DNA of 64,000 nucleotides, from NCBI GenBank assembly GCA_017886575.1, contig JAGHJP010000017.1, forward strand, positions 22,921 through 86,920, in the 5' to 3' direction. The notes under the pieces were generated by a model that was not told where the DNA came from, did not search any database, and worked only from the letters and a program-made list of their open reading frames with translations. This DNA is from Clostridia bacterium (GTDB lineage Bacteria > Bacillota > Clostridia > Christensenellales > Borkfalkiaceae). The translations under genes and the position numbers were made by a program. Every line of letters starts with the position of its first letter. The stretch's first letter is position 1. Shown here one piece after another: positions 10,525-21,371 of the stretch.

Positions 10525-11808
10525 TTAATTTATACCCCGGTACAGCCCTTCCAAAACGGTGAAAAAGTTTTCGAAGGTCTTTTTGCAGCAGGCGGGGTCC
10601 TCGATGACCAGGCCGCCGCATTTGAGCCCCGCCACCGCAAAGGACATCGCCACGCGGTGGTCGCCGAACGTCTGAATGCGCGCGGGCAGGACATGGTCGC
10701 AGGGAAATATCGTGACGCCGTCCGCCCGCTCTTCGGTTTTCACCCCCATCGCCGTCAGGTTGACGCACATGGCGCGGATGCGGTCGCATTCCTGCCCGCG
10801 GATGTGCCCGATGCCCTCGATGACCGTCGGGGAGGACGCGAAGGGCGCGACCGCCGCCAGGGTGAGCGCCTGATCGGAAAAATCGTTCATGTTCACATGC
10901 ACGCCCGTCAGTTTTTCGGGCCCCGCAAGCCATACGCCCGCGGTATTTTCCCCGAACGAACAGCCCATCTTTTCGAGCACGCCGAGGAACTTTGCGTCCC
11001 CCTGCATGGAGGAGAGGCGCACGCCGCGCACGGTCACCTGCCGCCCGAGCAGCGCGCCCGCGGCAAAGAAGTAGTCCGCAGCCGAAAAGTCGGGCTCGAC
11101 GGCATATTCCGGAAGGGCAAACCGCTGCGCGGGGATAAAATAGTCCGCACCCGATCTTTGGTATTGTATGCCGAACTGCGAGAGCATTTTCGCCGTGATG
11201 CCGATGTACGCCCCCTCCGTCCGCCCGCCCGTCAGATGCAGGGTAAGTCCGTCCGGCAGCAGGGGTGCGCACATCAGAAGGGCGCTGGCGAACTGCGAAC
11301 TCGCGTCCGTATCGATGGTCATTTCGCGGACGGCAAGCCCCTTTGCGTGCAAACGGAAGGGAAAATGCCCCTCTTCGCGCAGGCAATCGATCCCTGCGCC
11401 CGCGCGGCGGAGTGCGGAAAGCAGCGGCTCCATGGGGCGGCGTTCCATCTGGGGGGAGGAACGCAGGAGGTATTCCCCGCCCGCAAAGGCGAGCATGACC
11501 GTCAGAAACCGCGCCGCCGTGCCCGCGCTGCGCACATCGATCTCCGCCTTTTTGCGCGGGATGACGCCGCCGCCCCCCCCGACGCGCACCGTCTTTGCCG
11601 CCTCGTCGGCCTGCAAAGAAAAGCCGAGCGACGAAAGGCAGGACAAGAACGCGCGGGAGTCGTCCGAAAAGAGCGCGCCGCGCACCAGGCACGCCCCCTC
11701 CGACAGCGCCGCCAGAAGGAGCGCGCGGTTGGTGATGCTCTTGGACCCGGGGACTTCCGCCGTCAGAGGCCCCCACCCCGAAAGTTTTCTGACCGTGTAC
11801 GTCTGCAT
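10525..11808 (-). CDS. aroA: 3-phosphoshikimate 1-carboxyvinyltransferase (EPSP synthase)
   Basis: Start trimmed to MQTYTVRKLSG; PGSKSITNRALLLAAL, DHRVAMSFAVAGL. Confidence 0.95.
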   Translation of the reverse strand: MQTYTVRKLSGWGPLTAEVPGSKSITNRALLLAALSEGACLVRGALFSDDSRAFLSCLSSLGFSLQADEAAKTVRVGGGGGVIPRKKAEIDVRSAGTAARFLTVMLAFAGGEYLLRSSPQMERRPMEPLLSALRRAGAGIDCLREEGHFPFRLHAKGLAVREMTIDTDASSQFASALLMCAPLLPDGLTLHLTGGRTEGAYIGITAKMLSQFGIQYQRSGADYFIPAQRFALPEYAVEPDFSAADYFFAAGALLGRQVTVRGVRLSSMQGDAKFLGVLEKMGCSFGENTAGVWLAGPEKLTGVHVNMNDFSDQALTLAAVAPFASSPTVIEGIGHIRGQECDRIRAMCVNLTAMGVKTEERADGVTIFPCDHVLPARIQTFGDHRVAMSFAVAGLKCGGLVIEDPACCKKTFENFFTVLEGLYRGIN

Positions 11809-11888
11809 ACGTTCCTCCCGTCCGTCAAATTGCGAAAAGGCATAAAAGCTGCCCGCCATGCCCGCGTTAAACGCGGTTTTCCGAAAAG

Positions 11889-12938
11889 CTATTTCTCCGC
11901 GAGGGATACGAGATAGCTGCGGTATTTTTCAAAGGGAAGTCTGAGTTCGGCATACGTCCCGTAGTCTGCGGGGACGATCATGGACACCTCGTCGGATGCA
12001 GCGTTCTTCTTGTCCAGCCGCGCGTATTCCGCCGCCCTTTCCACACCCTCGTAGCGCGGGACCTCGCCCAGAACGCGCAGAATGAGCCCTTCCAGCAGCG
12101 CGGCGTATTCCGCTGTCGTCGCCCCCTCCGCCAAGGCGATCTTCAACTCGTAATACATGCCGATGAGGACGAACTCGCCGTGCGAAAGCCCGCCGTAAAA
12201 GAGTTCGAAGGCGTGCGCCGTGGTGTGCCCCATGTTCAGAGACTTGCGCAGCCCCTTTTCGCGCTCGTCCAGGCGGACGACCTCCGCCTTGTGTTCGATG
12301 CATTCGGGCGTTATCTCCGCAAGGTAGGCAAGGTCGAAGAGGCGGTCGGCGTTCTCCGTCAAACTGTCCAAAATTTTGGCGTTGAGCGCGCCGTACTTGA
12401 CGATCTCGCCCAGGCCGCAGCGGATCTCCCGCGCGGGCAGGGTCTTTAAGAACGTGCCGTCGACGAGCACCGCCTCGGGCTGATAGAACGCGCCGACGAC
12501 GTTTTTGACCTTACCCATGTCCACGGCGGTCTTGCCGCCGACCGAGGAATCGACCTGCGCCAGAAGGGTGGTGGGCACCTGCACGCAGTGGATGCCGCGC
12601 ATGTAGAGCGCCGCCGCCAGCCCGCCGATGTCCCCCACGACCCCGCCGCCGACGGCGAAGAGAAAGGAATTGCGGTGCAGTCCCGCATCGATCATCGCCT
12701 GCAAAATCCTGAACAGGCTGACCTCGTTCTTACTCTCCTCGCCCGCAGGCAGTATGTAGACGGGCGCGTCGCCGAACACCGCTTTGATGTCCTGCCCGTA
12801 GAGGGCGTGCACGTTGCTGTCCGTGAGGACGAAGTTGCGGTGCCCCGCCAAAAAGCGGGGCGCAAGCCGCTTGAAACAGCCCGCCCCGCAAGTGATGACG
12901 CTGTCCTGCGAGGGGGTGTGTATCTCGATGACCTTCAT
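11889..12938 (-). CDS. aroB: 3-dehydroquinate synthase
   Basis: GGGVVGDIGGLAAALYMRG, PTTLLAQVDSSVGGKTAVD, NMGHTTAHAFE. Confidence 0.97.
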   Translation of the reverse strand: MKVIEIHTPSQDSVITCGAGCFKRLAPRFLAGHRNFVLTDSNVHALYGQDIKAVFGDAPVYILPAGEESKNEVSLFRILQAMIDAGLHRNSFLFAVGGGVVGDIGGLAAALYMRGIHCVQVPTTLLAQVDSSVGGKTAVDMGKVKNVVGAFYQPEAVLVDGTFLKTLPAREIRCGLGEIVKYGALNAKILDSLTENADRLFDLAYLAEITPECIEHKAEVVRLDEREKGLRKSLNMGHTTAHAFELFYGGLSHGEFVLIGMYYELKIALAEGATTAEYAALLEGLILRVLGEVPRYEGVERAAEYARLDKKNAASDEVSMIVPADYGTYAELRLPFEKYRSYLVSLAEK

Positions 12939-14068
12939 TGGGGCAGTTCCTCGTATCTTTTCATGACTTCGCGCATGTTGTCCCCGCCCAGCCGTTCGGA
13001 GACGACCTGCGCCAGCACGGTGGCGACCACGCTTTCGAGAATGATCTCGCAGGCGCAGACGGAAGCGACGTCGCTGCGCTCCGCCGCGGCGGTCTGTTTT
13101 TCGTGCGTGACGTAATCGACGGTGTCCAGCCCGCTCATCAGGGTGGGGATGGGCTTCATCGCCGCGCGCAGGACGATCTCCTCACCGTTGGACATGCCCC
13201 CCTCGATGCCGCCCGCGTTGTTGGTCTTGCGGACGAATTTGCCATCCTCGAAATAGATGGCGTCGTGCACCTTGCTGCCGGGGCGCAGCCCCACGCCGAA
13301 GCCCATGCCGACTTCCGCGCCCTTGACCGCCTGCACGCTCAGCATCGCGCCGACCAGCCTGCCGTCCAGCTTTTCGCCGTACGTCATGCAACTGCCGAAG
13401 CCGCTCTTCAATCCCTTCACGCGGATCTCCAGAATGCCGCCCGCGGTGTCACCCGCGGCCTTCAGCTCGTCGATCCTGCGCATCGCCGCCGCCTGCTTTT
13501 CGTCGTCGGGCATGAAGAGCGGACGGCTCTTGACAGATGCCAGCTCTTCGAAGGTATATTCCTTTTCGTCGGTGATGCCGCACACCGTGCGCACATACCC
13601 GCCGATCTGCACGCCGAGTTTGGCGAGGAACTGACGGCAGACGGAACCCGCCGCCACGCGCACCGCCGTTTCGCGCGCCGAAGCGCGCTCCAGAATGTTC
13701 CTGGCGTCCGTCTGATCGAATTTCTTGACCCCCGTGAGGTCGGCGTGCCCCGGGCGCACCCGCGTCAGGCGCTTTTTGGTCACGTCGCACCCCTCGGGCG
13801 CCATGTAGGGACGCCAATTTTCGTAATCGGCGTTCCGCACCCAAAAGGCGAGCGGGCTGCCGAGCGTGAGGCGGTTGCGCACCCCCGACAGGATCTCCAT
13901 GCGGTCGGTCTCTATCTTTTGGCGGAACCCCCTGCCGTAGCCGCTCTGCCGCAGGGCGAGGTACCCGTTCACCTCGTCGATGTCGATCTCCAAATTGGAG
14001 GGCAGCCCCTCTAAAATGCCGATGAGCGCCTTTCCGTGCGACTCTCCCGCCGATGTCAGTCTGATCAT
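12935..14068 (-). CDS. aroC: chorismate synthase
   Basis: Start trimmed to MIRLTSAGESHGKALIGILEG; RVRPGHADLTG, GGIEGGMSNGE. Confidence 0.97.
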   Translation of the reverse strand: MIRLTSAGESHGKALIGILEGLPSNLEIDIDEVNGYLALRQSGYGRGFRQKIETDRMEILSGVRNRLTLGSPLAFWVRNADYENWRPYMAPEGCDVTKKRLTRVRPGHADLTGVKKFDQTDARNILERASARETAVRVAAGSVCRQFLAKLGVQIGGYVRTVCGITDEKEYTFEELASVKSRPLFMPDDEKQAAAMRRIDELKAAGDTAGGILEIRVKGLKSGFGSCMTYGEKLDGRLVGAMLSVQAVKGAEVGMGFGVGLRPGSKVHDAIYFEDGKFVRKTNNAGGIEGGMSNGEEIVLRAAMKPIPTLMSGLDTVDYVTHEKQTAAAERSDVASVCACEIILESVVATVLAQVVSERLGGDNMREVMKRYEELPQ

Positions 14069-14129
14069 GTCGAAAAAATCCTCCGTAAAATGTTTTATCG
14101 GTATCCGCCGCCCGTTCCCGGACGGCCGG

Positions 14130-15104
14130 TCATTGGTAAGAAAAGGTGTACGCTCCGCCGCCCGCGGAGGTGAGCAGGATATCGCCGCATTCGTCCGTGC
14201 GGTAGACCTCTCCTTCGGGCATGGCGGCATGCAGCGCGGCGACGACCTCGTCGGACGGGTGCCCGTAGCCGTTGTCCGCCCCGACGGAGATGACCGCCGC
14301 CTCGGGGCTCAGAAGCCGCAGCCACGCTTCGCCCGAAGAAGTGGCGCTGCCGTGGTGCGCCACCTTCAGAACTTCCGTGCTCTCCAACGACACATGCATG
14401 TCGTCCCAGTCGAAGATGTCGGAGGCAAGGGCATACTCCCGCATCAGCTCGTCCTCGGTCTCCTTCGTCATGTCGCCCGCAAAAAGGATGCTCAGCCCCT
14501 CGTATTCCAGCCACAGAACGGCGGAATAATAATTGGCGTCGCCTTCGGGCGCGGCGTCGAAGCGGCGGGGCCACAGAAAGGTCAGAAAGTAATCGTATGT
14601 ATCCCCGCGGATATAGTCGTACCGCTCGGGAGCGTACTTCACGGCGGGCACTTCCGCTTCGGCTTTTCGGCAGAGGGAGAAATAGACTTCGTCCGAACCG
14701 AGCGTCGGCTTATAGGGCAGGTATATCCCGGAAACTTCCACTTCGTCGAGCACGCTCTCTATTCCGCCGCTGTGGTCGCGGTCGCTGTGGGTCAGGATCA
14801 CCTCGTCCAGCCGCCCGATGCCCAAATCGTCGAGGGAATCGGCGATCTTGCGGTTATTCTCCGCCGAACCGTCGCCGCCGTCGATCATGATCTTCTTGCC
14901 GTCGGGCAGTTCGATGACCGTGCAGTCGCCCTGTCCCACGTCCAGAAAGTGCACCCTGAGTTCGCCCGCCTGCCATGCAGGTTCTTCCTTTCTGCCGTCA
15001 TCCGTCGGCGCACAGGCGCAAAGACAAAACGCCGCCGCCAGAACGGCGGAAGCCAGGACCGCTCCGCAGGCGCGTATTTTGTTTCTTCTTCCGTGCCTTT
15101 TCAA
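14130..15104 (-). CDS. exported metallo-beta-lactamase-fold protein (ComEC C-terminal-like), probable lipoprotein
   Basis: N-terminal signal with LCACA; VHFLDVGQGDCTVIELPDGKKIMIDGG, LTHSDRDHSGG, VLKVAHHGS. Confidence 0.88.
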   Translation of the reverse strand: MKRHGRRNKIRACGAVLASAVLAAAFCLCACAPTDDGRKEEPAWQAGELRVHFLDVGQGDCTVIELPDGKKIMIDGGDGSAENNRKIADSLDDLGIGRLDEVILTHSDRDHSGGIESVLDEVEVSGIYLPYKPTLGSDEVYFSLCRKAEAEVPAVKYAPERYDYIRGDTYDYFLTFLWPRRFDAAPEGDANYYSAVLWLEYEGLSILFAGDMTKETEDELMREYALASDIFDWDDMHVSLESTEVLKVAHHGSATSSGEAWLRLLSPEAAVISVGADNGYGHPSDEVVAALHAAMPEGEVYRTDECGDILLTSAGGGAYTFSYQ

Positions 15105-15149
15105 AACGCTTGCGCTTCCTCTTTTCTCTCGTGATGTTCCGCGCGGGGA

Positions 15150-16013
15150 TCAGTATATCTCCGCGATCTTCCGTTTGACGAACCCCGCCTGCTCCTTTGC
15201 CGTGCGGTAGCCGATGTCATACATTTCGAGCAGGGACTGCCCGTCGGCATCAAGCGGCGTGAAGGCGCCGAGGGGCGGGCGGATGACGGCGTTGCACGCC
15301 TCGTATCCGCGCGCGAGCGCGTCGGGGCGGGGCGTTATCTTCACCGCGGCGTCCAACGTGTCCGACAGTACGCGGGTGAGACGGTTGTGCGGCTTTTGGT
15401 CCCGTTCGGCGGGCGGAACGGCGTTCAGGTCGACCCCCAGCACGAAATCGGCGCCGCGCAGGCGCAGGACGTCGGCGGGCACGGGATTGGTATACACCCC
15501 GTCGATGAGTTCCTTGCCCGCCACGCCCACGCTGTGAAAGTAGGGCGGCACCGCGCAGGAAGCCGCGCAGGCGTGCGCCACGCTGCCCTTATCGAGCAGC
15601 ACCCCTTCCACCTTCTCCTTGTCCGTCGCCCAGGCATAGAAGGGCGCTTTGAGCGCCGAAAAATCGGCGCCGTGCAGATAGCCGTTCAAAATCTCCTCCA
15701 CGAACCCCATATCCATGTACGGCCGCAGATAGCGGGCGTACTGCCGCAGACAGATGCGCTGCACGGCGTCCTTGATCTCGCCCGTGGAATAGCCGTAGGC
15801 TTTGAGCGCGCCCACCACGCTGCCGATGCTGGTGCCCGCATACCAATCGAAGCGGACGCCCTCCTCTTCGAGCGCCTGCAGAATGCCGAGGTGCGCCATG
15901 CCCTTCGCGCCGCCGCAGCCGAGCGCGACGGCGAATATTTTTTTCTTCGCCTGCTCCTTTTTCTTGCGGCGGAAAATGATCTGTTTGAGCCTGCGAACGG
16001 GATGCAGCGCCAT
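15150..16013 (-). CDS. patatin-like phospholipase family protein
   Basis: ALGCGGAKGMAHLGIL oxyanion motif, WYAGTSIGSVVGAL GxSxG, DGVYTNPVP. Confidence 0.92.
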   Translation of the reverse strand: MALHPVRRLKQIIFRRKKKEQAKKKIFAVALGCGGAKGMAHLGILQALEEEGVRFDWYAGTSIGSVVGALKAYGYSTGEIKDAVQRICLRQYARYLRPYMDMGFVEEILNGYLHGADFSALKAPFYAWATDKEKVEGVLLDKGSVAHACAASCAVPPYFHSVGVAGKELIDGVYTNPVPADVLRLRGADFVLGVDLNAVPPAERDQKPHNRLTRVLSDTLDAAVKITPRPDALARGYEACNAVIRPPLGAFTPLDADGQSLLEMYDIGYRTAKEQAGFVKRKIAEIY

Positions 16014-16173
16014 ACTTTATTCCTTCCCCTTCCATGCGGGTCCCCCCGGAAAAAACCGTCCGCGCGGAAAAAGAGGCAAGCCCCCCGTTCCGCCGCACAC
16101 GGGACCCATACCTTTATTTTAGCGCAAAATCGGGCAAAAGTAAACGTATTTTCTTCGGATATTATATGATTTC

Positions 16174-16206
16174 ACAAAAAAACAGCCCGGCGGAGCGCCG
16201 GACTGC
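16174..16206 (-). terminator. intrinsic terminator after clpC
   Basis: Minus strand CAGTCCGGCGctcCGCCGGGCTG followed by TTTTTTT. Confidence 0.8.
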
Positions 16207-16224
16207 CCGAAAATGCGTTCAAAG

Positions 16225-18711
16225 TCATGTTTTTTCCGAGCGGAATACGAAATTGCCGCCCGCAAAATCGATGCGCACGGTCTCGCCCGTCTCGATGCGC
16301 CCCGCCAGTATCTCTTCGGAGAGCCTGTCTTCGATGCGGCGGCGGATGACCCGTTTCAGGGGGCGGGCGCCGTATGCCTCGCTGTACCCCTCCCGCACGA
16401 GTTCCCCCCGCGCGGCGGCGGAGATGACCAGGCGGATGTCGCGGTCGCCCAGCCGCGCGCCGAGCCCGTCGATGAGCTTTCCGCAGATGGCGCCTGCCTC
16501 TTCCTCGGTGAGTTTGTGAAAGACGATGATGTCGTCCAGGCGGTTCAGAAATTCGGGGCGGAAGTGCTCTTTGAGGGCTTTGGACACGTCCTCCTTCATC
16601 TCTTCGTACTCGTCCTTCTCCTCGGCGGAGGAAAAGCCGAGGGGCTGCATATCCCCCGCCTTCGCCGCGCCGATGTTGGAGGTCATGACGATGACGGTGT
16701 TGCGGAAACTGACCACCCTGCCCTTGCTGTCGGACAACCTGCCGTCGTCCAGAATCTGCAAAAGCAGATTGAACACGTCGGGATGCGCCTTTTCGATCTC
16801 GTCAAAGAGAACGACGGAATAGGGCTTGCGCCGCACCTGTTCGGTGAGCTGCCCCCCCTGCACGTCGTCATAGCCGACATACCCCGGGGGCGCGCCGATG
16901 ATGCGGGACACGGAATGCTTTTCCATGAATTCGCTCATGTCCAGGCGGATCATCATCTTTTCGTCCCCGAAGAGCGCTTCGGCGAGCGCTTTGGCAAGGT
17001 CGGTCTTGCCCACGCCCGTGGGGCCGACGAAGATGAACGATCCGATGGGACGGTTGCTCTCCTTGAGCCCCGCCCGCGCGCGGCGGATGGCTTTCGACAC
17101 GGCGACGACGGCTTCGTTTTGCCCGATAATGCGGGCATGGAGCCGCTCTTCGAGCTTTAACAGCTTTTTGCTCTCCTCCTCGGAAAGGCGGGAGAGCGGG
17201 ATGCCCGTGCGGTCGCTGACGATGGAGGCGATGTCCTCGGAATCGATGGACGGGGTCACGGTGTTGTACTGTTTGCGCCAGGTCTCCGCCAGCAGGTCCG
17301 CCTCTTCGGTGTACTTTTCGATCTGCGCCTGCACCTTGTCCGCCTTCTCGTAATTGCCGCCCGCGCGGGCGCGGTGCTCGTCGATGCTCAGCCGCTCTAT
17401 TTTTTCGTTCAGTTCCAACGCGCCCTTGGGACCGGTATACGCTTCCAGGCGGGCGCGGGAAGCCGCTTCGTCGACGAGGTCGATGGCCTTGTCGGGCAGG
17501 TAACGGTCGGCGATGTAGCGGTCGGAGAGGAGCACGGCGCTCTCGATGGCGCTCTCCTTGATGATGACGCCGTGGTGCGCCTCGTATTTGTCCTTCAGAC
17601 CCTGCAGAATTTTGATGCAGTCCTCCACGGCGGGCTCTTCCACCATCACGGGCGTGAACCGCCGTTCGAGCGCGGGATCCTTTTCGATGTATTTCCGGTA
17701 TTCGTCCAGCGTGGTCGCGCCGATGGTCTGCAGATCGCCGCGCGCCAGCATGGGCTTTAAGATATTGGCGGCGTCCATGTTGGAATCGGACGAACCGCCC
17801 GCGCCGACGATGGTGTGTATCTCGTCGATAAACAGGATGATGTCACCGCTGCGTTTGATGGTTTCGACGACCTCTTTCAGCCGCTCCTCAAAATCGCCGC
17901 GGTATCTTGCGCCCGCCAGCATGCCCGCGAGATCGAGGGAAAAGACGATCTTGCGCTGCAGCATTTCGGGTACGTCGCCCGAAACGATCTCCTGCGCCAG
18001 CCCCTCGACGACCGCGCTCTTGCCCACGCCCGCCTCGCCGACGAGCACGGGGTTGTTCTTGGTGCGGCGGGAGAGGATCTGCATGACCTTTTCTATCTCC
18101 TTGCGCCTGCCGATGACGGGATCGAGTTTGCCCTCCGCCGCCCGCGCGGTGAGATCGACGCCGTATTTGTCGAGTTGGGGGGGCAGTACGCTCGGCTCGT
18201 ACTTGTACTTATAGCCGCTTCCCCCTCTCTCGCCGCGTTCGCCCGTCTGCACCTCTTCGATGAGACGGTAATCCTCGCGGATGGCCTGTTCGAGCGCGGC
18301 GCGCATGTTCTGCTCGGAAATGTGGTTGACGCGGAAAAATTCGCGCGCATACCCGCCCTGCACGTCCAGAATGGCCATCAGGACGTGTTCGGCGGTGATG
18401 CTGTAATACCGCTTGTCGGGCGTGTTCGCGACCGCCAGCGAGCGGGCCTTGTCGAGCACCTGCTTGGTGCGGGGCGTCGGGCCGACGGTCGGGTCCTTTA
18501 CGTTGCGCACCTGAAAGAAAAACTCCGAAAATTCCTTCTTGCGCACCCCCGCGTCGTTGAGGATGCGGCACGCGCCGCACGCGGGCACATGCAGCATGCC
18601 GAGCACGAGATGTTCGGTGCCGATGTAGCGGATGCGTATCTTTTGGTTGGTCTTGTTGATACATTCGAAGACGCACTTCAAATCGTCCGAATATCTCGAC
18701 TCGTCCTCCAT
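16225..18711 (-). CDS. clpC: ATP-dependent Clp protease ATP-binding subunit ClpC
   Basis: Two AAA+ modules ([37 protein letters not shown]), Clp-N repeats, UVR-like middle region. Confidence 0.95.
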   Translation of the reverse strand: MEDESRYSDDLKCVFECINKTNQKIRIRYIGTEHLVLGMLHVPACGACRILNDAGVRKKEFSEFFFQVRNVKDPTVGPTPRTKQVLDKARSLAVANTPDKRYYSITAEHVLMAILDVQGGYAREFFRVNHISEQNMRAALEQAIREDYRLIEEVQTGERGERGGSGYKYKYEPSVLPPQLDKYGVDLTARAAEGKLDPVIGRRKEIEKVMQILSRRTKNNPVLVGEAGVGKSAVVEGLAQEIVSGDVPEMLQRKIVFSLDLAGMLAGARYRGDFEERLKEVVETIKRSGDIILFIDEIHTIVGAGGSSDSNMDAANILKPMLARGDLQTIGATTLDEYRKYIEKDPALERRFTPVMVEEPAVEDCIKILQGLKDKYEAHHGVIIKESAIESAVLLSDRYIADRYLPDKAIDLVDEAASRARLEAYTGPKGALELNEKIERLSIDEHRARAGGNYEKADKVQAQIEKYTEEADLLAETWRKQYNTVTPSIDSEDIASIVSDRTGIPLSRLSEEESKKLLKLEERLHARIIGQNEAVVAVSKAIRRARAGLKESNRPIGSFIFVGPTGVGKTDLAKALAEALFGDEKMMIRLDMSEFMEKHSVSRIIGAPPGYVGYDDVQGGQLTEQVRRKPYSVVLFDEIEKAHPDVFNLLLQILDDGRLSDSKGRVVSFRNTVIVMTSNIGAAKAGDMQPLGFSSAEEKDEYEEMKEDVSKALKEHFRPEFLNRLDDIIVFHKLTEEEAGAICGKLIDGLGARLGDRDIRLVISAAARGELVREGYSEAYGARPLKRVIRRRIEDRLSEEILAGRIETGETVRIDFAGGNFVFRSEKT

Positions 18712-18811
18712 ATTCCTTTCTTTCTCCTTATTCTCCCGCCGCCCCGCGGGGCGGCACGGCTTCCGCCGCCGGGTTTCTGCCGAAAGCGCGAAAGGCGGGC
18801 GGCATGCCCGC

Positions 18812-19825
18812 TTATTCCCCGCGCAACAGTTCTTTGAGTTTTGCCTGCACGCACTCGGCGCGGTAAACGTCCCGCCCTTCTTTGTCCAGCGTTTCTTTGG
18901 AAAAGCGGCTGATATTGGAATCGCGCATGCCGATAATGAGATCGTCCAGTTCGGACATCTTGTCTATGTTGTACAGTCCCATCGAAACGCCAAGCTTGAA
19001 CTGCGCCATGAGCTGTATGAATTCGCGGCTGTCCAGCCGCACGCAGTTGGTGAGGATGCCGTATGCCCGCCCGCAGGCGTCGCGCACCCCCACGGGGTCT
19101 GCTTCCGACATCTCCTGCCGCGCGCGGATCTCGGTTTCGGCGATCGTATAGACCGCGTTGCTGACGTCCTCCAATATTTTCTGTTCGGAATAGCCCAGCG
19201 TGATCTCGTTGCTGATCTGATACATATACCCGTCCGCTTCGCTTCCCTCGCCGTACACGCCGCGCACGGTCAACCCTTCTCGCTGCATGCGGTCCTTAAG
19301 CCCGGAAAAGAGATCGGGACGCTTTGTGATGGCGGGAAGGAAGAGCATGACGGAGGCACGGAGCCCCGTGCCGAGATTGGTGGGACAGGCGGTGAGGTAC
19401 CCCCAGTCCTTGTCGAAGGCGAACTTCACGCAGTCACCGATGACGTCGTCGATGCCGCTTAAATACTCGTATCCCTTGAGGAGATGAAACCCCTTGATAT
19501 AGTACTGTTCGCGGACATGGTCCTCTTCATTGACCATGACGGATACGTTTTCTTCCTGATTTATATATACGGCGGAAACGCCGCGTTTATCAATGAGTGC
19601 CTGGGAAATGAGGTAATTTTCTTTGAGCATTTCCAGCTCATCCGCGCTCGTTTCGTCCACATAGATGCAGCGAAACTTGTCGATCTCGCCGAGGGGCAGG
19701 CGCAAAAGCTCCACGATCTCGCGCGCCTGTTCGCGGCTTTTGAGTTTGTGGGGAAAGGGATAATCGGCGAGGTTGCGCGCCAGGCGTATGCGGGTGGAGA
19801 TGACCGTGCTTTCCAAATTGTCCAT
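18812..19825 (-). CDS. mcsB: protein-arginine kinase McsB
   Basis: STRIRLARNLADYPFPHKL, CPTNLGTGLRASVMLFLP; adjacent to mcsA/clpC. Confidence 0.95.
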   Translation of the reverse strand: MDNLESTVISTRIRLARNLADYPFPHKLKSREQAREIVELLRLPLGEIDKFRCIYVDETSADELEMLKENYLISQALIDKRGVSAVYINQEENVSVMVNEEDHVREQYYIKGFHLLKGYEYLSGIDDVIGDCVKFAFDKDWGYLTACPTNLGTGLRASVMLFLPAITKRPDLFSGLKDRMQREGLTVRGVYGEGSEADGYMYQISNEITLGYSEQKILEDVSNAVYTIAETEIRARQEMSEADPVGVRDACGRAYGILTNCVRLDSREFIQLMAQFKLGVSMGLYNIDKMSELDDLIIGMRDSNISRFSKETLDKEGRDVYRAECVQAKLKELLRGE

Positions 19826-19828
19826 GGC

Positions 19829-20278
19829 TTACCCCTCCTCGTCCTCGTCGCCGAAGAGCAGCAGATGCAGCTCGTCGGCTTTGCGACGGAGCCTCGCCGC
19901 CTCTTTTTCGTCCAGATCGTTCCGCGCAAGCCGCGCCATGATCTCACGCAGGGATTGCGCCGCCTCGTACTTGGGCAGACCGGAAGGCTCTTTCCCGCAG
20001 TGCTTTTCGTTGCCCTGCAGGCGCACCACATAGGGCAAAAGCTCGGCGGCGAAAGTACGATAGCACTCGGCGCAGCCGACCAACCCGCTGTGCAGGTAAT
20101 CCTCCATGCCGTTGCCGCAGAAGGGACAGCGCGCCGCCTGCTGCGGCGCGGGCGCGCCGCGCGGGGAACGCCGCTTTTCATAACACTCTTCGCAGAAATA
20201 TTCGGTCACCGCACCGATGTCGGTGGCATATTCCACGGTGATCTTGGCTTCGTTTTTTCCGCAACGGGAACAAAGCAT
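19829..20278 (-). CDS. mcsA: McsA-like zinc-finger/UVR protein
   Basis: MLCSRCGKNEAKI, CPFCGNGMEDYLHSGLVGCAECYRTF, directly upstream of mcsB. Confidence 0.88.
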   Translation of the reverse strand: MLCSRCGKNEAKITVEYATDIGAVTEYFCEECYEKRRSPRGAPAPQQAARCPFCGNGMEDYLHSGLVGCAECYRTFAAELLPYVVRLQGNEKHCGKEPSGLPKYEAAQSLREIMARLARNDLDEKEAARLRRKADELHLLLFGDEDEEG

Positions 20279-20384
20279 GCCTTTTTTCTCCTGTCTCTAC
20301 ACCGCCGGACGCCCTTCGGCGTCCGCATCTTTTGCATATTTTCTTATATCCATGCCCGCAATGAAGGGCAAATTGCCGAAATTC

Positions 20385-21008
20385 TTACCGCTCCTTTTTT
20401 CTGCGACGGCGGCGGAACAGGAACCACAGCACGATGAGCAGCTGCAGGGGGATGCCGATGAAGAAGAGCATATAGAGATTGGGCGCCGACGGCACCACGG
20501 CGAAAACGGTCAGATAGATCGTCAGAAGGAGCGTCCAGATGAGGGCGGACGCCGCAATGCCGCGGAGAACGTAGAACTTCCACACGCTGCTTAAAACGAG
20601 CAGGACGATGAACGTCACGGGGAGCGCATAGATGAAGGGCAGCCACGGCCGGGCGAAGCCGGGCGCGAGCAGCATGATGAACACGAAGGCGACGACCGCG
20701 ATCAGCCAGGTCAGCCCCACGGACATCGCCATGATCATCCCGCGGGAGAAAAAGCCCCTGCGCTTATCGGGCACGGCAATGACTTCCGCCTCATGACGGC
20801 AGAGAAAATCGTTGACCGTCACGCCGTATATCTCCGCCAGTTTGTACAGCACGAAAACATCGGGCATGCCGTTGCCCTGTTCCCACTTGGACACCGACTT
20901 GTCCGAATAATTGAGCCGCTCGGCAAGTTCCAACTGCGTGAGATTGGCGGCTTTCCTGTATTTTGCCATATTTTCCGCAACGATCCGGTTGAGTTCTTCC
21001 TGTTCCAT
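20385..21008 (-). CDS. XRE-family HTH regulator with C-terminal membrane segments
   Basis: NLTQLELAERLNYSDKSVSKWEQGNGMPDVFVLYKLAEIYGV HTH followed by several hydrophobic segments. Confidence 0.88.
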   Translation of the reverse strand: MEQEELNRIVAENMAKYRKAANLTQLELAERLNYSDKSVSKWEQGNGMPDVFVLYKLAEIYGVTVNDFLCRHEAEVIAVPDKRRGFFSRGMIMAMSVGLTWLIAVVAFVFIMLLAPGFARPWLPFIYALPVTFIVLLVLSSVWKFYVLRGIAASALIWTLLLTIYLTVFAVVPSAPNLYMLFFIGIPLQLLIVLWFLFRRRRRKKER

Positions 21009-21092
21009 ACTGGCGACTCCATTCCCTGTTATTTTTTGCGGCGGCGTCCCATGCGCGCCCATCCGTCTCCCCCGCATCTCTCATTGCACAAT

Positions 21093-21121
21093 ACTATACC
21101 ATAAATTGTGCCGCTTGTCAA
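21093..21121 (-). promoter_or_regulatory. sigma-A-type promoter for XRE regulator
   Basis: Minus strand TTGACA-17 nt-TATAGT. Confidence 0.75.
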
Positions 21122-21234
21122 CGCCGAAAGGGCGTTTTTTGCGTAAATACGCCCGTTCTACTCACGGTAGAGTGGCTTTTTTCGGCTCTATTTTTCAAAA
21201 ACGCAACGGTAGAACGCTTTTTGAAAGGAGTAGG

Positions 21235-21263
21235 TTGAATTTTTCCGCCCGTTCCGCTACAAT
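21235..21263 (+). promoter_or_regulatory. candidate sigma-A-type promoter in orphan intergenic region
   Basis: TTGAAT-17 nt-TACAAT on plus strand. Confidence 0.45.
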
Positions 21264-21371
21264 AAGAGTACAAAAAGGCGCAGACGGATGGCGGCATCGC
21301 CCGTCCCGCAACTTCCGCCCGCCGCGCCGAAACGTTGCGTTCGCCCCGCTGCGGCGCGGGTGACATCTCTA

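Noticed and set aside
10496-11776. 426-aa minus-strand ORF overlapping aroA in another frame
   Set aside because: Alternative frame of aroA with no motif.
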